Positions 1 through 6,302 of a stretch of DNA of 10,000 bases are shown piece after piece; position 1 is the first letter of the stretch; the number at the start of each line of letters is the position of its first letter. This DNA is from Eimeria necatrix (taxonomy: Eukaryota > Apicomplexa > Conoidasida > Eucoccidiorida > Eimeriidae): assembly GCF_000499385.1 (NCBI RefSeq), contig NW_013652032.1:65001-75000 (forward strand), written 5' to 3'. The notes beneath the pieces were generated by a model. The model was not told the DNA's origin. It saw only the letters and a list, made by a program, of their open reading frames with translations, and did no database searches. A program made the translations under genes and the position numbers.

Positions 1-8
1 AGCCTGCC

Positions 9-67
<59 letters not shown>

Positions 68-207
68 CGGGGGGCTGCTTGGCCCTCGTGCCCGCAGTGC
101 TGGCAGCAAACCGCAAAACCCTCAAGTGCAAAACCCCCTCCTTTCCCCAAACCCTTTTGTCCCGCTGCTTCCTCGAGGTTTCCGCCTCTCTCAACGGCAA
201 GAAACCC
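1..207 (+). CDS. Exon (5' part outside window) of an IPT/TIG-like repeat protein
   Basis: Frame 1 is open from the first base to a TAA at 208-210. It reads Q19 (CAG at 10-66), then a non-repetitive island with KTLKCKTPSF and LEVSASLNGKKP. The order Cys-x-Thr-Pro followed by a strand ending in SLNG resembles the second half of an IPT/TIG immunoglobulin-fold domain, which usually shows I-x-C-x-x-P and then V-x-x-S-x-N-G. There is no start codon in frame, so the 5' part of the gene is outside the window. The exit splice is unclear. The TAA is made by the first telomere-like repeat, and no GT in frame has the phase (1) that the next exon needs. A GC donor (GGCAAG at 197-202) would fit that phase but would drop the GKKP residues. 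The IPT assignment is inference from motif spacing. Confidence 0.5.
10..66 (+). repeat. (CAG)19 microsatellite, coding (poly-Gln)
   Basis: Nineteen uninterrupted CAG triplets lie in the open frame of the first exon and give Q19. The absence of CAA interruptions suggests an unstable tract whose length may vary between isolates. Confidence 0.95.
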
Positions 208-236
208 TAAACCCTAAACCCTAAACCCTAAACCCT
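202..236 (+). repeat. Telomere-like (AAACCCT)5 in an intron
   Basis: Five perfect AAACCCT copies begin inside the last codons of the upstream exon frame and supply its stop codon. This heptamer is the telomere-type unit of many apicomplexans and is known as an interstitial repeat in Eimeria. Only five copies are present and both sides hold other sequence, so this is not a chromosome end. Confidence 0.95.
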
Positions 237-275
237 GAACGCTAAACTCCAAACTGTTTCTCCCCGCCTGGCCGT

Positions 276-524
276 GGCTAGCTAGCCGTAGTTAGCTGGC
301 TCTCGTTAGCTGTCCATCTGGCTAGCTAGCTAGCTGGCTAGCTAGCTAGCTGGCTAGCAAGCTAGCCAAGCTAGCCAGCTAGCTAGCTAGCCACATAGCT
401 AGCTAGCCAGCTAACAAGCTAGCCAGCTAGCTAGCTAGCCAGCTAGCTAGCTGGCCAGCTAGCTAGCTGGCCAGCTAGCTAGCTAGCCAGCTAACTAGCT
501 CGTCACATAGCTAGCTAGCTAGAA
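276..524. repeat. Degenerate (GCTA)n array, intronic
   Basis: Near-continuous GCTAGCTAGC tetranucleotide repeat with scattered substitutions (GCTGG, GCCAG, CACATAG). The unit is self-complementary as a family, so both strands read the same. It fills most of the intron between the exon at 1-207 and the exon at 657. TAG stops occur often, so it cannot be coding at any length. Confidence 0.95.
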
Positions 525-656
525 CCGCCTCTCTGTGTGCATTTGTTTGGCAGCTAGCTGAGAATGGGCCCGTGAGCCACTGCGTGTGCTGCTGCTGCTG
601 CTGCTGCTGCTGCTGCGGACGCGCAGGCCAGCATTTTGCTGCTGCTGCTGCTGCAG

Positions 657-797
657 TTTGTCTCCTGTCCCCCGAGGAATTCTCCGTGTCTCCCCCCATT
701 GGCCCCGCGGGGCTGCCGCTGCTGCTGCAGCTGACCACTCCGCAGCTGCAGGGGCTTCCGCCGCAGCTGCTGCAGCAGCTAGAAGACCACCTTCTCT

Positions 798-840
<43 letters not shown>

Positions 841-946
841 AGGCTGCTGCTGCCTCGTGGTGCATCCAGATGGCTCCCGGGAGACGATCCCAGCAAGCTT
901 TCGCGGAGGTCACATTGAGTTAGCGCTTTCCCCAGTAGTGCTAGAG
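657..946 (+). CDS. Exon of IPT/TIG-like repeat protein (first half of a domain)
   Basis: Acceptor: five CTG units and a CAG ending at 656. Donor: GTACGT at 947. The exon carries 2 nt plus 96 codons. It begins CLLSPEEFSVSPPIGPAGLP, matching the usual IPT/TIG opening (P-x-x-G-P-x-G at the domain start). It continues with a Leu/Gln-rich segment, a run of 13 Ser from AGC repeats at about 799-837, and VHPDGSRETIPASFRGG followed by IELALSP. Those last pieces resemble the middle strands of the same fold. The exon ends in phase 0 (codon GAG) and joins the next exon in phase 0. The long Ser run looks like an insert in a loop. The exon edges are well supported; the fold assignment is inference. Confidence 0.6.
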
Positions 947-951
947 GTACG

Positions 952-1018
<67 letters not shown>

Positions 1019-1058
1019 CTGAATAGAATGGAACTGGGTGCTGGGGCTTCTTCTGCAG
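947..1058 (+). other. Intron of 112 nt with (TGC)22
   Basis: Starts GTACGT and ends with a pyrimidine-rich stretch and CAG (GGCTTCTTCTGCAG). Positions 952-1017 are 22 perfect TGC triplets, leaving only about 40 nt of unique sequence before the acceptor. Both flanking exons are in phase 0. Confidence 0.6.
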
Positions 1059-1155
1059 GTTGAAGATGCAGCAACAGAGGACCAGCAGCAGAAGCAGCAT
1101 CAGGAACCGCAGCAGCAGCAGCAACAACAGCAGAGCGATAGCCGCATGGTGGCTA

Positions 1156-1200
<45 letters not shown>

Positions 1201-1210
1201 ACAGCAGTGT
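1059..1210 (+). CDS. Exon of IPT/TIG-like repeat protein, holding copy 1 of an 82-bp tandem duplication
   Basis: After the acceptor at 1057-1058 the frame reads VEDAATEDQQQKQHQEPQ, then Q8, SDSRMVAK, a poly-Ser run and RSNSSV. Read on without splicing it stops at TAG 1221-1223. The bases at 1138-1215 recur at 1220-1297 (period 82). Because 82 is not a multiple of 3, copy 1 is read in one frame and copy 2 in the next frame to give the same peptide (SRMVAK, Ser run, RSNSSVY). A GTATGT at 1211 could act as a donor and leave phase 2. If it is not spliced, the gene is frameshifted at this allele or misassembled. The protein segment is a low-complexity insert between strands of one IPT-like domain. 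Confidence 0.5.
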
Positions 1211-1237
1211 GTATGTCGCATAGCCGCATGGTGGCTA

Positions 1238-1282
<45 letters not shown>

Positions 1283-1297
1283 ACAGCAGTGTGTATG
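1138..1297 (+). repeat. Tandem duplication, period 82 bp, around a CAG run
   Basis: Two 78-bp copies (1138-1215 and 1220-1297), each beginning ATAGCCGCATGGTGGC, running through an AGC microsatellite and ending AGCAACAGCAGTGTGTATG. They are separated by TCGC. Copies appear identical by eye, including the microsatellite length, which points to a recent event or an assembly effect. Confidence 0.9.
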
Positions 1298-1412
1298 CGC
1301 TGCAGCTCTACTTGTCTTTTAATGGCATAGAATTCAGCAGCACGCCGAAGCCCTTTGAGGTGTACAAGCAGCTGCAAGTAGACCAGTTGCTGCTGTTCAC
1401 TCTTCCTGCTGG

Positions 1413-1445
<33 letters not shown>

Positions 1446-1876
1446 CAGCGTCAGCAGCAAGCCAGAAGCTGCAGCAGAACCTGCAGAGGCAGCAGCAGAG
1501 TCTGTGCTGGCCCCGCTAGCAGCCTTTGAAACAACAGAAGCAGCGCAGCAAGCAGCAGCAGCAGCAGCAGCAGCGGAACCAGCGGCTGCCGCAGCAGCAG
1601 CAGCAGCAGCAGCTGCTGCTGCAGCTGCTGCTACTGCTGCTGCTGCTGGTGAGCTGCAGCTCGTAGATGAAGACTCTCTGCTCGGCAGCAACACATTTGC
1701 TGCTGTGCTGCTGGAGTGTGCGGTGTCTATACACTCCCCTTGCTTCCGACTGACGGTGCTGCCAGAAGCTCCTGCTGCTGCTGCTGCTGCAGAAGCAGAA
1801 GAAGCAGCGCCGCTGCAGCTAGTTGTTGCTGCTGCGTTCAACAGCTCCGCGCAGCAGCGGCTTGTTGCGCTCTTTG

Positions 1877-1909
<33 letters not shown>

Positions 1910-2108
1910 GGAGGCCCGGCAGCAGGCGCGGGGCCTCAAGAGACAAAGCAGCAAAAGCTGCAGCAAGAAAGTCTCCTGCTGCAGTGCCTTTGGGGGGCAC
2001 TCCCAAAGCTGCTGCCGCTGCTGGCAGCAGCAGCAGCAAGGGCGCAGCAGGGGACAAGCAGCAGAAGCAGCAGCAAAAAGCTGCCAAGGGACACCAGCAG
2101 CAGCAGGC

Positions 2109-2142
<34 letters not shown>

Positions 2143-2187
2143 CAAAAGGCCGAAGCCCCTGAGGAGAACCTCCAGAAGGTCATTGTG
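1290..2187 (+). CDS. Main exon of IPT/TIG-like repeat protein with Ala/Ser/Gln inserts
   Basis: The frame is open from within copy 2 of the duplication to a GTGAGA donor at 2188, and 898 nt fit phase 2 in and phase 0 out. It opens VYALQLYLSFNGIEFSSTPK and then PFEVYKQL, which looks like the last strands of an IPT/TIG domain (S-x-N-G-x-x-F then P-F-E-V-Y). A second, weaker domain seems to follow: LLFTLPAG at its start, then ECAVSIHSPCFRLTVLPEAP and LQLVVAAAFNSS. Between these lie poly-Ala runs encoded by both GCA and GCT. The C-terminal third is a low-complexity, basic Ala/Lys/Ser/Gln region (for example GSRRGASRDKAAKAAARKSP) with a Q10 run, ending EENLQKVIV. The acceptor at 1288-1289 is tentative; the strong frame starts by 1291. 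Confidence 0.65.
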
Positions 2188-2205
2188 GTGAGACAGCAAA
2201 CAGCA

Positions 2206-2486
2206 GCTAGCTAGCTGAGCTAGCTGCTGGTGCCCCTGGCTAGCTAGCTGAAGGCTGCGAACTAGCTGCAGCTAGCTAGCCATTGCTAGCTAGCTGCTGC
2301 TAGCTTGTTATTGCTAGCTAGCTGCGACGAGCTAACTGCAGCTCGCTAGCTAGCTAGTAGCTAGCCCACTATAGCTAGCTATAGCTAGGGGCTAGCCGTG
2401 GCTAGCCAGCCGTGGCTAGCTAGCTGTGGCTAGCTGGCTGTGGCTAGCTAGCTGTGGCTAGCTAGTCCTTAGTACGCTAGCTGGCT
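2206..2486. repeat. Degenerate (GCTA)n array, intronic
   Basis: GCTAGCTAGC repeat with interruptions such as GCTGTGGCTAGCTA. It occupies most of the intron from 2188 to 2614 of the plus-strand gene and starts about 18 nt after the donor. Confidence 0.95.
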
Positions 2487-2555
2487 TCACACCCTCGTGA
2501 GTTGCACCTGCCAGGCCTGCTTTAAGCGAAGCTCCTAATGCGCTGCTGCCTCTTT

Positions 2556-2560
<5 letters not shown>

Positions 2561-2611
<51 letters not shown>
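2561..2611 (+). repeat. (CTG)17 directly before a 3' splice site
   Basis: Seventeen CTG triplets run directly into CAG at 2612-2614, the proposed acceptor. The tract is two-thirds pyrimidine and may serve as the polypyrimidine stretch. Confidence 0.85.
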
Positions 2612-2612
<1 letters not shown>

Positions 2613-2614
2613 AG

Positions 2615-2738
2615 TGCGAGCTGCCCGTGCTGAAGGGCAGCAGCGAAGGGTCTTGCCTCTGCAGCTTAGAAGTTTCAATCGACGGGCTGCACTTCACTCC
2701 TGTGGGGGAGGGGAGGCTCCTTCGGCTCAAGAGTAAGC

Positions 2739-2794
<56 letters not shown>

Positions 2795-2851
2795 TCAGAA
2801 AGCTCGCAATGTTTGTTTGCAAGTGTGTTGCTGCTGCAGGAGAAGCAGTTT
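2615..2851 (+). CDS. Exon of IPT/TIG-like repeat protein
   Basis: The acceptor CAG at 2612-2614 and a GTGAGG donor at 2852 enclose exactly 79 codons, phase 0 at both ends, joining in phase to the exon that ends at 2187. The sequence starts CELPVLKGSSEG and contains CSLEVSIDGLHFTPVGEGR, which again has the IPT/TIG signature (Val-x-Ser-x-[DN]-Gly-x-x-Phe). Together with ENLQKVIV from the exon before, it would form another domain half. A poly-Ser run (AGC, about 2741-2791) follows, then SQCLFASVLLLQEKQF. Other exits are possible: a GTAAGC donor at 2733 spliced to 2840 gives a stop at 2878-2880, and no splicing gives a stop at 2942-2944. I prefer the 2851 end because the poly-Ser run stays coding and the next intron then holds a (GCTA)n array like the others. 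Confidence 0.55.
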
Positions 2852-3047
2852 GTGAGGAAGCTGCAGCAACTCAGCAATAATACTAAACCCCAACAGCAGG
2901 GGCCCCCCTCTGGGGCCCCACAAATGCTGCGGCTAGCTAGCTAGATAGCTAGCTGGCTAGCTAGCTCACCAACTAGCTAGCTAGCTCACCAGCTAGCTAG
3001 ATAGCTTGCCAGCTAGCTAGCTAGCTGGTGTGTTTTCTAGCTAGCAG
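2852..3047 (+). other. Probable intron of 196 nt with (GCTA)n
   Basis: Starts GTGAGG and ends GTTTTCTAGCTAGCAG. Positions about 2931-3029 are GCTAGCTAGC repeat with GCTCACC and GATAGC variants. The array again sits in noncoding sequence. Confidence 0.45.
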
Positions 3048-3257
3048 CTGCGGCAGCCCAGCGAAGCAGCAGCAACGGCTGCAGCAGGCTGCAGCAGCAG
3101 CAGCTCTAAAGGCTGCTGCTGCTGCTGCTGCTGCAGAAGGCAGCAGCAAACTGCCCCACCAAATCAGAAGCAAGGAGCAGCAAACAAAAATTTAAGCGCT
3201 GCAGCAGCAGCAGCTACTGCCACTGAGCAGCACTTTGCCACAGCTAGCCACAGCTAG
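3048..3257 (+). CDS. Probable last exon of IPT/TIG-like repeat protein
   Basis: Open in phase 0 from the acceptor at 3046-3047 to TAG at 3255-3257, 69 residues. It reads LRQPSEAAATAAGC, then Ser, Cys (seven TGC codons) and Gln runs, APPNQKQGAANKNL, an Ala run and TEQHFATASHS. It is low-complexity without a recognisable domain, so support rests on the open frame, phase agreement and position before the intergenic repeat. An alternative last exon at 3284-3358 (acceptor CTGCTGCAG, starting EQQQSPKMLEQ, stop TAG 3356-3358) is also phase-compatible with the donor at 2852. Confidence 0.35.
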   Translation: MRQPSEAAATAAAGCSSSSSKGCCCCCCCRRQQQTAPPNQKQGAANKNLSAAAAAATATEQHFATASHS

Positions 3258-3308
3258 CCATGTCTAGTCCTTTGCTGCTGCAGGAGCAGCAGCAAAGCCC
3301 CAAAATGC

Positions 3309-3342
<34 letters not shown>

Positions 3343-3412
3343 GCAGCACCGGTATTAGATGAGGCCGCACCGTAGGGCCAGTTTGAACCGCAGCAAGAGG
3401 CATTGCCTCATA

Positions 3413-3451
3413 AGGGTTTAGGGTTTAGGGTTTAGGGTTTAGGGTTTAGGG
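3413..3451. repeat. Telomere-like (AGGGTTT)5 plus partial copy
   Basis: Five AGGGTTT units and a trailing AGGG, in the opposite orientation to the run at 202-236. It sits directly before the long (GCTA)n array, as the run at 202-236 does before the array at 276. Confidence 0.95.
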
Positions 3452-3454
3452 TCT

Positions 3455-4178
3455 GCTAGCTGTAGCGGGGCTACCTAGGCCTGGCTAGCTGTTCCCGCTG
3501 CAGCGGCTAGCTAAGGCCAAGGCAGCTCTGTGTCTGACTGGCTAGCTAGTAGCTAGCTAGCTGTGAAGCTAGCTAGCTGGCTAGCAGGCTAGCTGTGTAG
3601 CTGGCTGTCTGGCTAGCTCGCTGTCTAGCTAGCTGCCTGGCTAGCTAGCCGGCTGCCTGGCTAGCTAGCCGGCTGTCTCGCTATCTAGCTGGCCCTCTGG
3701 CTAGCTAGCTGTCTGACTGGGTAGCTAGTTGGCTAGCTAGCTGCCTAGCTAGCTAGCTGGCTCGCTAGCTAGCCATCACCAGCTGTTCACCAGCCAGTCC
3801 AAACAGGCCGAATCAATAGTTAGCTAGCCCGCATATAGCCAGCTAGCCAGCAGGCTAGCTGGCTAGCTAGCTAGCCAGCTGGCTAGCCAGCTAGCTAGCC
3901 AGCTAGATATCCACCTAGCTTTTGATCTAGCTGGCCAGCTAGATACCCAGCTAGCTAGCCAGCTAGCTAGCCAGGTGGCTGCCCAGCTAGCTAACTAGCC
4001 TGCAAGCTATGCAACTAGCTACCCAGCCAGCTAGCTGGCCAGCCAGCAATGCAGCCAGCTAGCCAGCTGTCCACCCAGCTAACCAGCTAGCTAGCTAGCT
4101 AGCTAACTAGCTAGCTAGCTAGCTAGCCAGCTAGCCATACAGCTAGCCAGCTAGCCATACAGCTAGCCAGCTAGCCAT
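3455..4178. repeat. Long degenerate (GCTA)n array between convergent genes
   Basis: About 720 bp of GCTAGC-based repeat, the longest array here. Subregions differ in their interruption: GCTGGCTAGC and GCTGTCTGG types dominate to about 3770, and GCCAGCTAGC types dominate after 3840. Because GCTGGCTAGC is the reverse complement of GCTAGCCAGC, the array switches apparent orientation near 3780-3840. Confidence 0.95.
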
Positions 4179-4179
4179 G

Positions 4180-4440
4180 TCAAACGGCGTATCTGCCGCC
4201 GCCGAGGATGCGGGTGGGTTCGACTTGAAGGGCCATTCTGCGTCTTTCGATTGGAGCGAAAGGATTTGCTGCTGCTGCTGCTGCTGCTGCTGCGAGGTCC
4301 ACATGCAACTTTGCTGCTGCTCTTTGAATCTTTTCGGGAGTCAGCAAATAGTTCGGGTTGCTGCGCACGCCCTTGGGCGGAGGCATGTGCTGCAGCGGCT
4401 TGCTGCTGCTGCTGCTGCTGCCGCACGGCCCCAGCAGCTC
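4180..4440 (-). CDS. Last exon (C-terminus) of an unrecognised multi-exon protein
   Basis: Minus strand, from the acceptor GGTGATGCAG (AG at 4442-4441) to TGA at 4182-4180: 86 residues plus stop, phase 0 in. It begins ELLGPCG, has a short Ser run, then QHMPPPKGVRSNPNYLLTPE and KIQRAAAKLHVDL. An Ala run from GCA repeats separates this from NPFAPIERRRMALQVEPTRI and the tail LGGGRYAV. The unique parts look like real conserved protein (mixed composition, charged and aromatic residues), and only the homopolymers look inserted. The plus-strand frame over the same bases, starting at 4177, is less protein-like and I treat it as a shadow. I do not recognise the family. A (GCTA)n array begins immediately after the stop. 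Confidence 0.6.
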   Translation of the reverse strand, partial: ELLGPCGSSSSSSKPLQHMPPPKGVRSNPNYLLTPEKIQRAAAKLHVDLAAAAAAAAANPFAPIERRRMALQVEPTRILGGGRYAV

Positions 4441-4466
4441 CTGCATCACCTCCTGCGCTCACAGCC

Positions 4467-4531
<65 letters not shown>

Positions 4532-4596
4532 GGCGGCGAAAGGTGAAATTCAGCAGCAGGTGCGACGGCAGAGGCAACGGGAAGGGCCAAAGCAGT

Positions 4597-4630
<34 letters not shown>

Positions 4631-4714
4631 GCAGCAACGGCAGCAGCAACAGCAGCAGCAGCAGCACCAGTGGCAGCAACAGCCGCTGCTGCTGCTGCTG
4701 CTGCTGCTACGCAC
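4441..4714 (-). other. Intron of 274 nt filled with CTG/GTT-type repeats
   Basis: Begins GTGCGT at 4714 and ends GATGCAG at 4441 (minus strand). Apart from a short unique piece at about 4531-4590, it consists of an AGC run just after the donor, then GTTGCTGTTGCTG-type repeat (4590-4680) and the CTG tract (4530-4468). Confidence 0.5.
4468..4530 (+). repeat. (CAG)21, read as CTG in the minus-strand intron
   Basis: Twenty-one perfect CAG units on plus. For the minus-strand gene this is a CTG tract lying about 25 nt before the acceptor of the last exon. Confidence 0.95.
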
Positions 4715-4814
4715 ATCTTGCAGCTTTCTGCAAGAAGTGATGAAGTCGATCTTCTGGCCATAAGCCTTCAAACGATTAAAGGGGACAGTTATGTCCTTGG
4801 GGTGCTTCTCCTTC
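4715..4814 (-). CDS. Internal exon (33 codons) of the unrecognised minus-strand protein
   Basis: Acceptor CTGCTTAG ending at 4815, donor GTGCGT at 4714. The exon is 1 nt plus 33 complete codons. The peptide KEKHPKDITVPFNRLKAYG continues QKIDFITSCRKLQD and then joins ELLGPCG of the last exon in phase 0. It has no homopolymer and a mixed, helix-like composition, which argues strongly for real coding. The acceptor is preceded by a CTG/TTG tract that would act as pyrimidine-rich sequence. Confidence 0.6.
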
Positions 4815-4817
4815 CTA

Positions 4818-4854
<37 letters not shown>

Positions 4855-5004
4855 GGAAAAGCAGCAGCAGCAGCAACAGCAGCAGCGCGACCTTGCTTAG
4901 CTCCTTCACATGCCCACAGGCCGAACCGTTGCAGCAGTCCCATCGCGGCGACAGCAACTACAGCAGCAGCACCAACAGCAGCAGCAGCAGCAGCAGCAGC
5001 AACA

Positions 5005-5047
<43 letters not shown>

Positions 5048-5063
5048 GTGGCCCTGCCTGAAC
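4815..5063 (-). other. Intron of 249 nt dominated by CTG/TTG repeats
   Basis: On the minus strand it opens GTTCAG and ends CTGCTTAG. Two repeat tracts (plus-strand CAG/CAA at about 4819-4886 and 4959-5047) flank a unique piece at 4887-4958. That piece is open in more than one frame, so it could be an unrecognised short exon. Confidence 0.4.
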
Positions 5064-5142
5064 TTGCGGAGGCCCCCGAAGATAGAAGGGAGTTTGCCTG
5101 TGGCAGCCTCATAGAGCCTGACCGTTTCGGTCTCCAGAATGC
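5064..5142 (-). CDS. Internal exon (79 nt) of the unrecognised minus-strand protein
   Basis: Acceptor GTGCTGCTGCAG ending at 5143. The exon reads 2 nt, then ILETETVRLYEAATGKLPSI followed by FGGLR, and ends with AA before GTTCAG at 5063. Incoming phase 1 and outgoing phase 2 match both neighbours, which supports the structure even though GTTCAG is a weak donor. If that donor is not used, the frame runs into poly-Leu from the CTG tract and stops at a TAG about 90 nt on. Plus-strand frames over the same bases are shadows. Confidence 0.55.
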
Positions 5143-5175
5143 CTGCAGCAGCACTGCAGCAGCAGCAGCAGCAGC

Positions 5176-5392
5176 TATACAGCTAGCTAGCTAGCTAGCT
5201 AGCTAGCTAGCTAGCTAGCCAAATAGCTACTCTATCTGGCTAGCTGACCAAATACCTATCCAGCCAGCCACGTATCGAGCTAGCCAAATAGGTATCCAGC
5301 GAGCGACCTAGCTAGCTAGCCAGCTAGCTAGCAAGCCAGCTAGCTAGCCAGCTAGCTAGCCAGCTAGCCAGCTAGCTAGCTAGCTAGCTGTG
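5176..5392. repeat. (GCTA)n array, intronic to the minus-strand gene
   Basis: Starts with a clean run of GCTAGCTAGC (5176-5218). Degenerate copies follow (including CAAATAGCTA and ACCAAATACC variants), and a clean stretch recurs at about 5308-5392. It occupies the intron between the exons ending at 5414 and starting at 5142. Confidence 0.95.
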
Positions 5393-5413
5393 AGCAGCAG
5401 GGCAGCAGCGCAC

Positions 5414-5686
5414 TCTGCAGCCGAGGGTCCTCGGGCTCTTGAGTCTTCTTTTGTGTTTCTTCAAATTCTTTTTCCTCATTTGACTCTTCAGCAGCTCCTT
5501 CAAATGCATTACCAATTTCAAAGTAATAAGACCAGGGTACAGGGGGGCCCCCCCGGGGGGCCCCCTTGGGGGCCCCATGGGGGGCCCCCCGGGGGGCCCC
5601 CCGAGGGTACTTTCCGTGTCTTCTAAGGGGCCCCCCAGGGGCTTCCCCCGGGGGGCCCTCAAAACCAGCGCTGCCGTCTTCCCACG

Positions 5687-5732
<46 letters not shown>

Positions 5733-5846
5733 CTTGCAGCTTGCGTGCTGCTGGGGGGGCCCCCCGGGGGGCCCCCTGGACCCTTTTAAATACTTTTTAG
5801 AATCTGCTGCGAATTCCTCAGCTTCGAGGTCCGCAGCGAAGACGGC
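5414..5846 (-). CDS. Exon of the unrecognised minus-strand protein with an in-frame Gly/Pro/Ala-rich insert
   Basis: A strong acceptor (TTTGTTTGCTAAG, AG at 5848-5847) opens a frame that stays open for 433 nt to a GTGCGC donor at 5413, phase 0 in and 1 out. It starts AVFAADLEAEEFAADSKKYL. The middle reads through GC-palindrome repeats as GPPGGPP and GAPRGAPHGAPKGAP, plus a poly-Ala run from GCA repeats. It ends with an acidic, charged tail (GAAEESNEEKEFEETQKK then TQEPEDPRLQ). Either the GC repeat is translated, or it is an intron between two shorter exons (a GTATTT lies after SK at about 5798). The single frame across the whole repeat favours translation but does not prove it. Confidence 0.45.
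5537..5660. repeat. GGGGGCCCCC palindromic array
   Basis: Closely packed GGGGGGCCCCCC-type blocks with CCATGG and CTTGG spacers. A related block lies at 5752-5779. Both are inside the open minus-strand frame 5846-5414. Confidence 0.9.
5690..5731 (+). repeat. (CTG)14, coding as poly-Ala on the minus strand
   Basis: Fourteen CTG units on plus, read as GCA (Ala) codons in the minus-strand exon. Confidence 0.95.
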
Positions 5847-5856
5847 CTTAGCAAAC

Positions 5857-5970
5857 AAATAAACAAATAAATAAATAAATAAATACTAAATAAATAATAA
5901 ATAAATAAATAAATAAATAGATAAATATATAAATAAATAAATAAAGAGATAAATAAATAAATAAATAAAT
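5857..5970. repeat. (TAAA)n / (AAAT)n array in AT-rich intron
   Basis: Tetranucleotide TAAA repeat with a few variants (TAGATAAATATA, AAAGAGATAAA). It starts just upstream (minus sense) of the exon acceptor at 5848, so on the minus strand it gives a T-rich run of TTTA units. Confidence 0.95.
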
Positions 5971-6024
5971 CGAGAAACAAATTACAAAAAAGGAAATGAT
6001 TTAAACTTAATGGGGGGCAGTAAA

Positions 6025-6165
6025 TCTTCAAAAGTGTTTTACCATATTTTTCTTTTAATTAAAAATGAAAAATGAAAAATAATAAAATAATTAAAAATGA
6101 AAACGGCCGGTGTGAATAATTGTGTTAATCTTTTTATTCTTTTTTCATTTCTGTGCTTTTAAATG
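6025..6165. other. AT-rich unique intronic sequence with AAAAATG repeats
   Basis: Contains several AAAAATGAAAAATG copies (about 6060-6110) and T-rich stretches. No supported exon on either strand. Confidence 0.5.
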
Positions 6166-6180
6166 CTCGCCAGGCCCACT

Positions 6181-6181
6181 T

Positions 6182-6229
<48 letters not shown>
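6181..6229. repeat. (TTTA)n array, inverted relative to 5857-5970
   Basis: About twelve TTTA units, the reverse complement of the TAAA array some 210 bp to the left. Confidence 0.95.
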
Positions 6230-6302
6230 AAAAGAATTATAATTTAAAAGTAAAAAGAAAATCAATTTGCTTTTTGTTTGGTCAAGGTGGCAAAGCTGTA
6301 CA

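Larger units (their letters stand above)
3258..4179. other. Convergent intergenic gap, no gene seen except a doubtful alternative exon
   Basis: The two genes end tail to tail on this gap. It holds a CAG-rich block (3284-3350) that could be an alternative last exon, a telomere-like run (3413-3451), and then about 720 bp of degenerate (GCTA)n. No ORF, RNA gene or clear polyadenylation signal was identified. Confidence 0.6.

Noticed and set aside
511..1377. Long minus-strand poly-Leu, poly-Gln and poly-Cys frames opposite the plus-strand exons
   Set aside because: They are antisense readings of CAG runs and (GCTA)n sequence; the unique islands make protein-like sequence with fitting splice sites only on the plus strand.
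1308..2199. Two large minus-strand frames opposite the main plus-strand exon, including poly-Leu stretches resembling membrane segments
   Set aside because: The poly-Leu comes from CTG triplets opposite Ser/Gln codons. No plausible non-repetitive protein sequence or splice structure supports them.
276..4178. CRISPR-like or centromere-type array
   Set aside because: The (GCTA)n arrays have no repeat-spacer organisation and no unit longer than a few bases; nothing specific to centromeres is visible.
4177..4740. Plus-strand ORF starting MSNGVSAAAEDAGG with poly-Cys, poly-Gln and Asn/Ser runs
   Set aside because: The minus-strand reading gives convincing unique peptides and consistent splice phases over the same bases; the plus frame is mostly repeat translation.
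4670..5194. Plus-strand frames with HILQLSARSDEVDLL and with LPELAEAPEDRREF
   Set aside because: Short and partly protein-like, but the antisense peptides (FNRLKAYGQKIDF, LYEAATGKLPSIFGG) join in phase with each other and with the last exon, while the plus frames do not form a chain.
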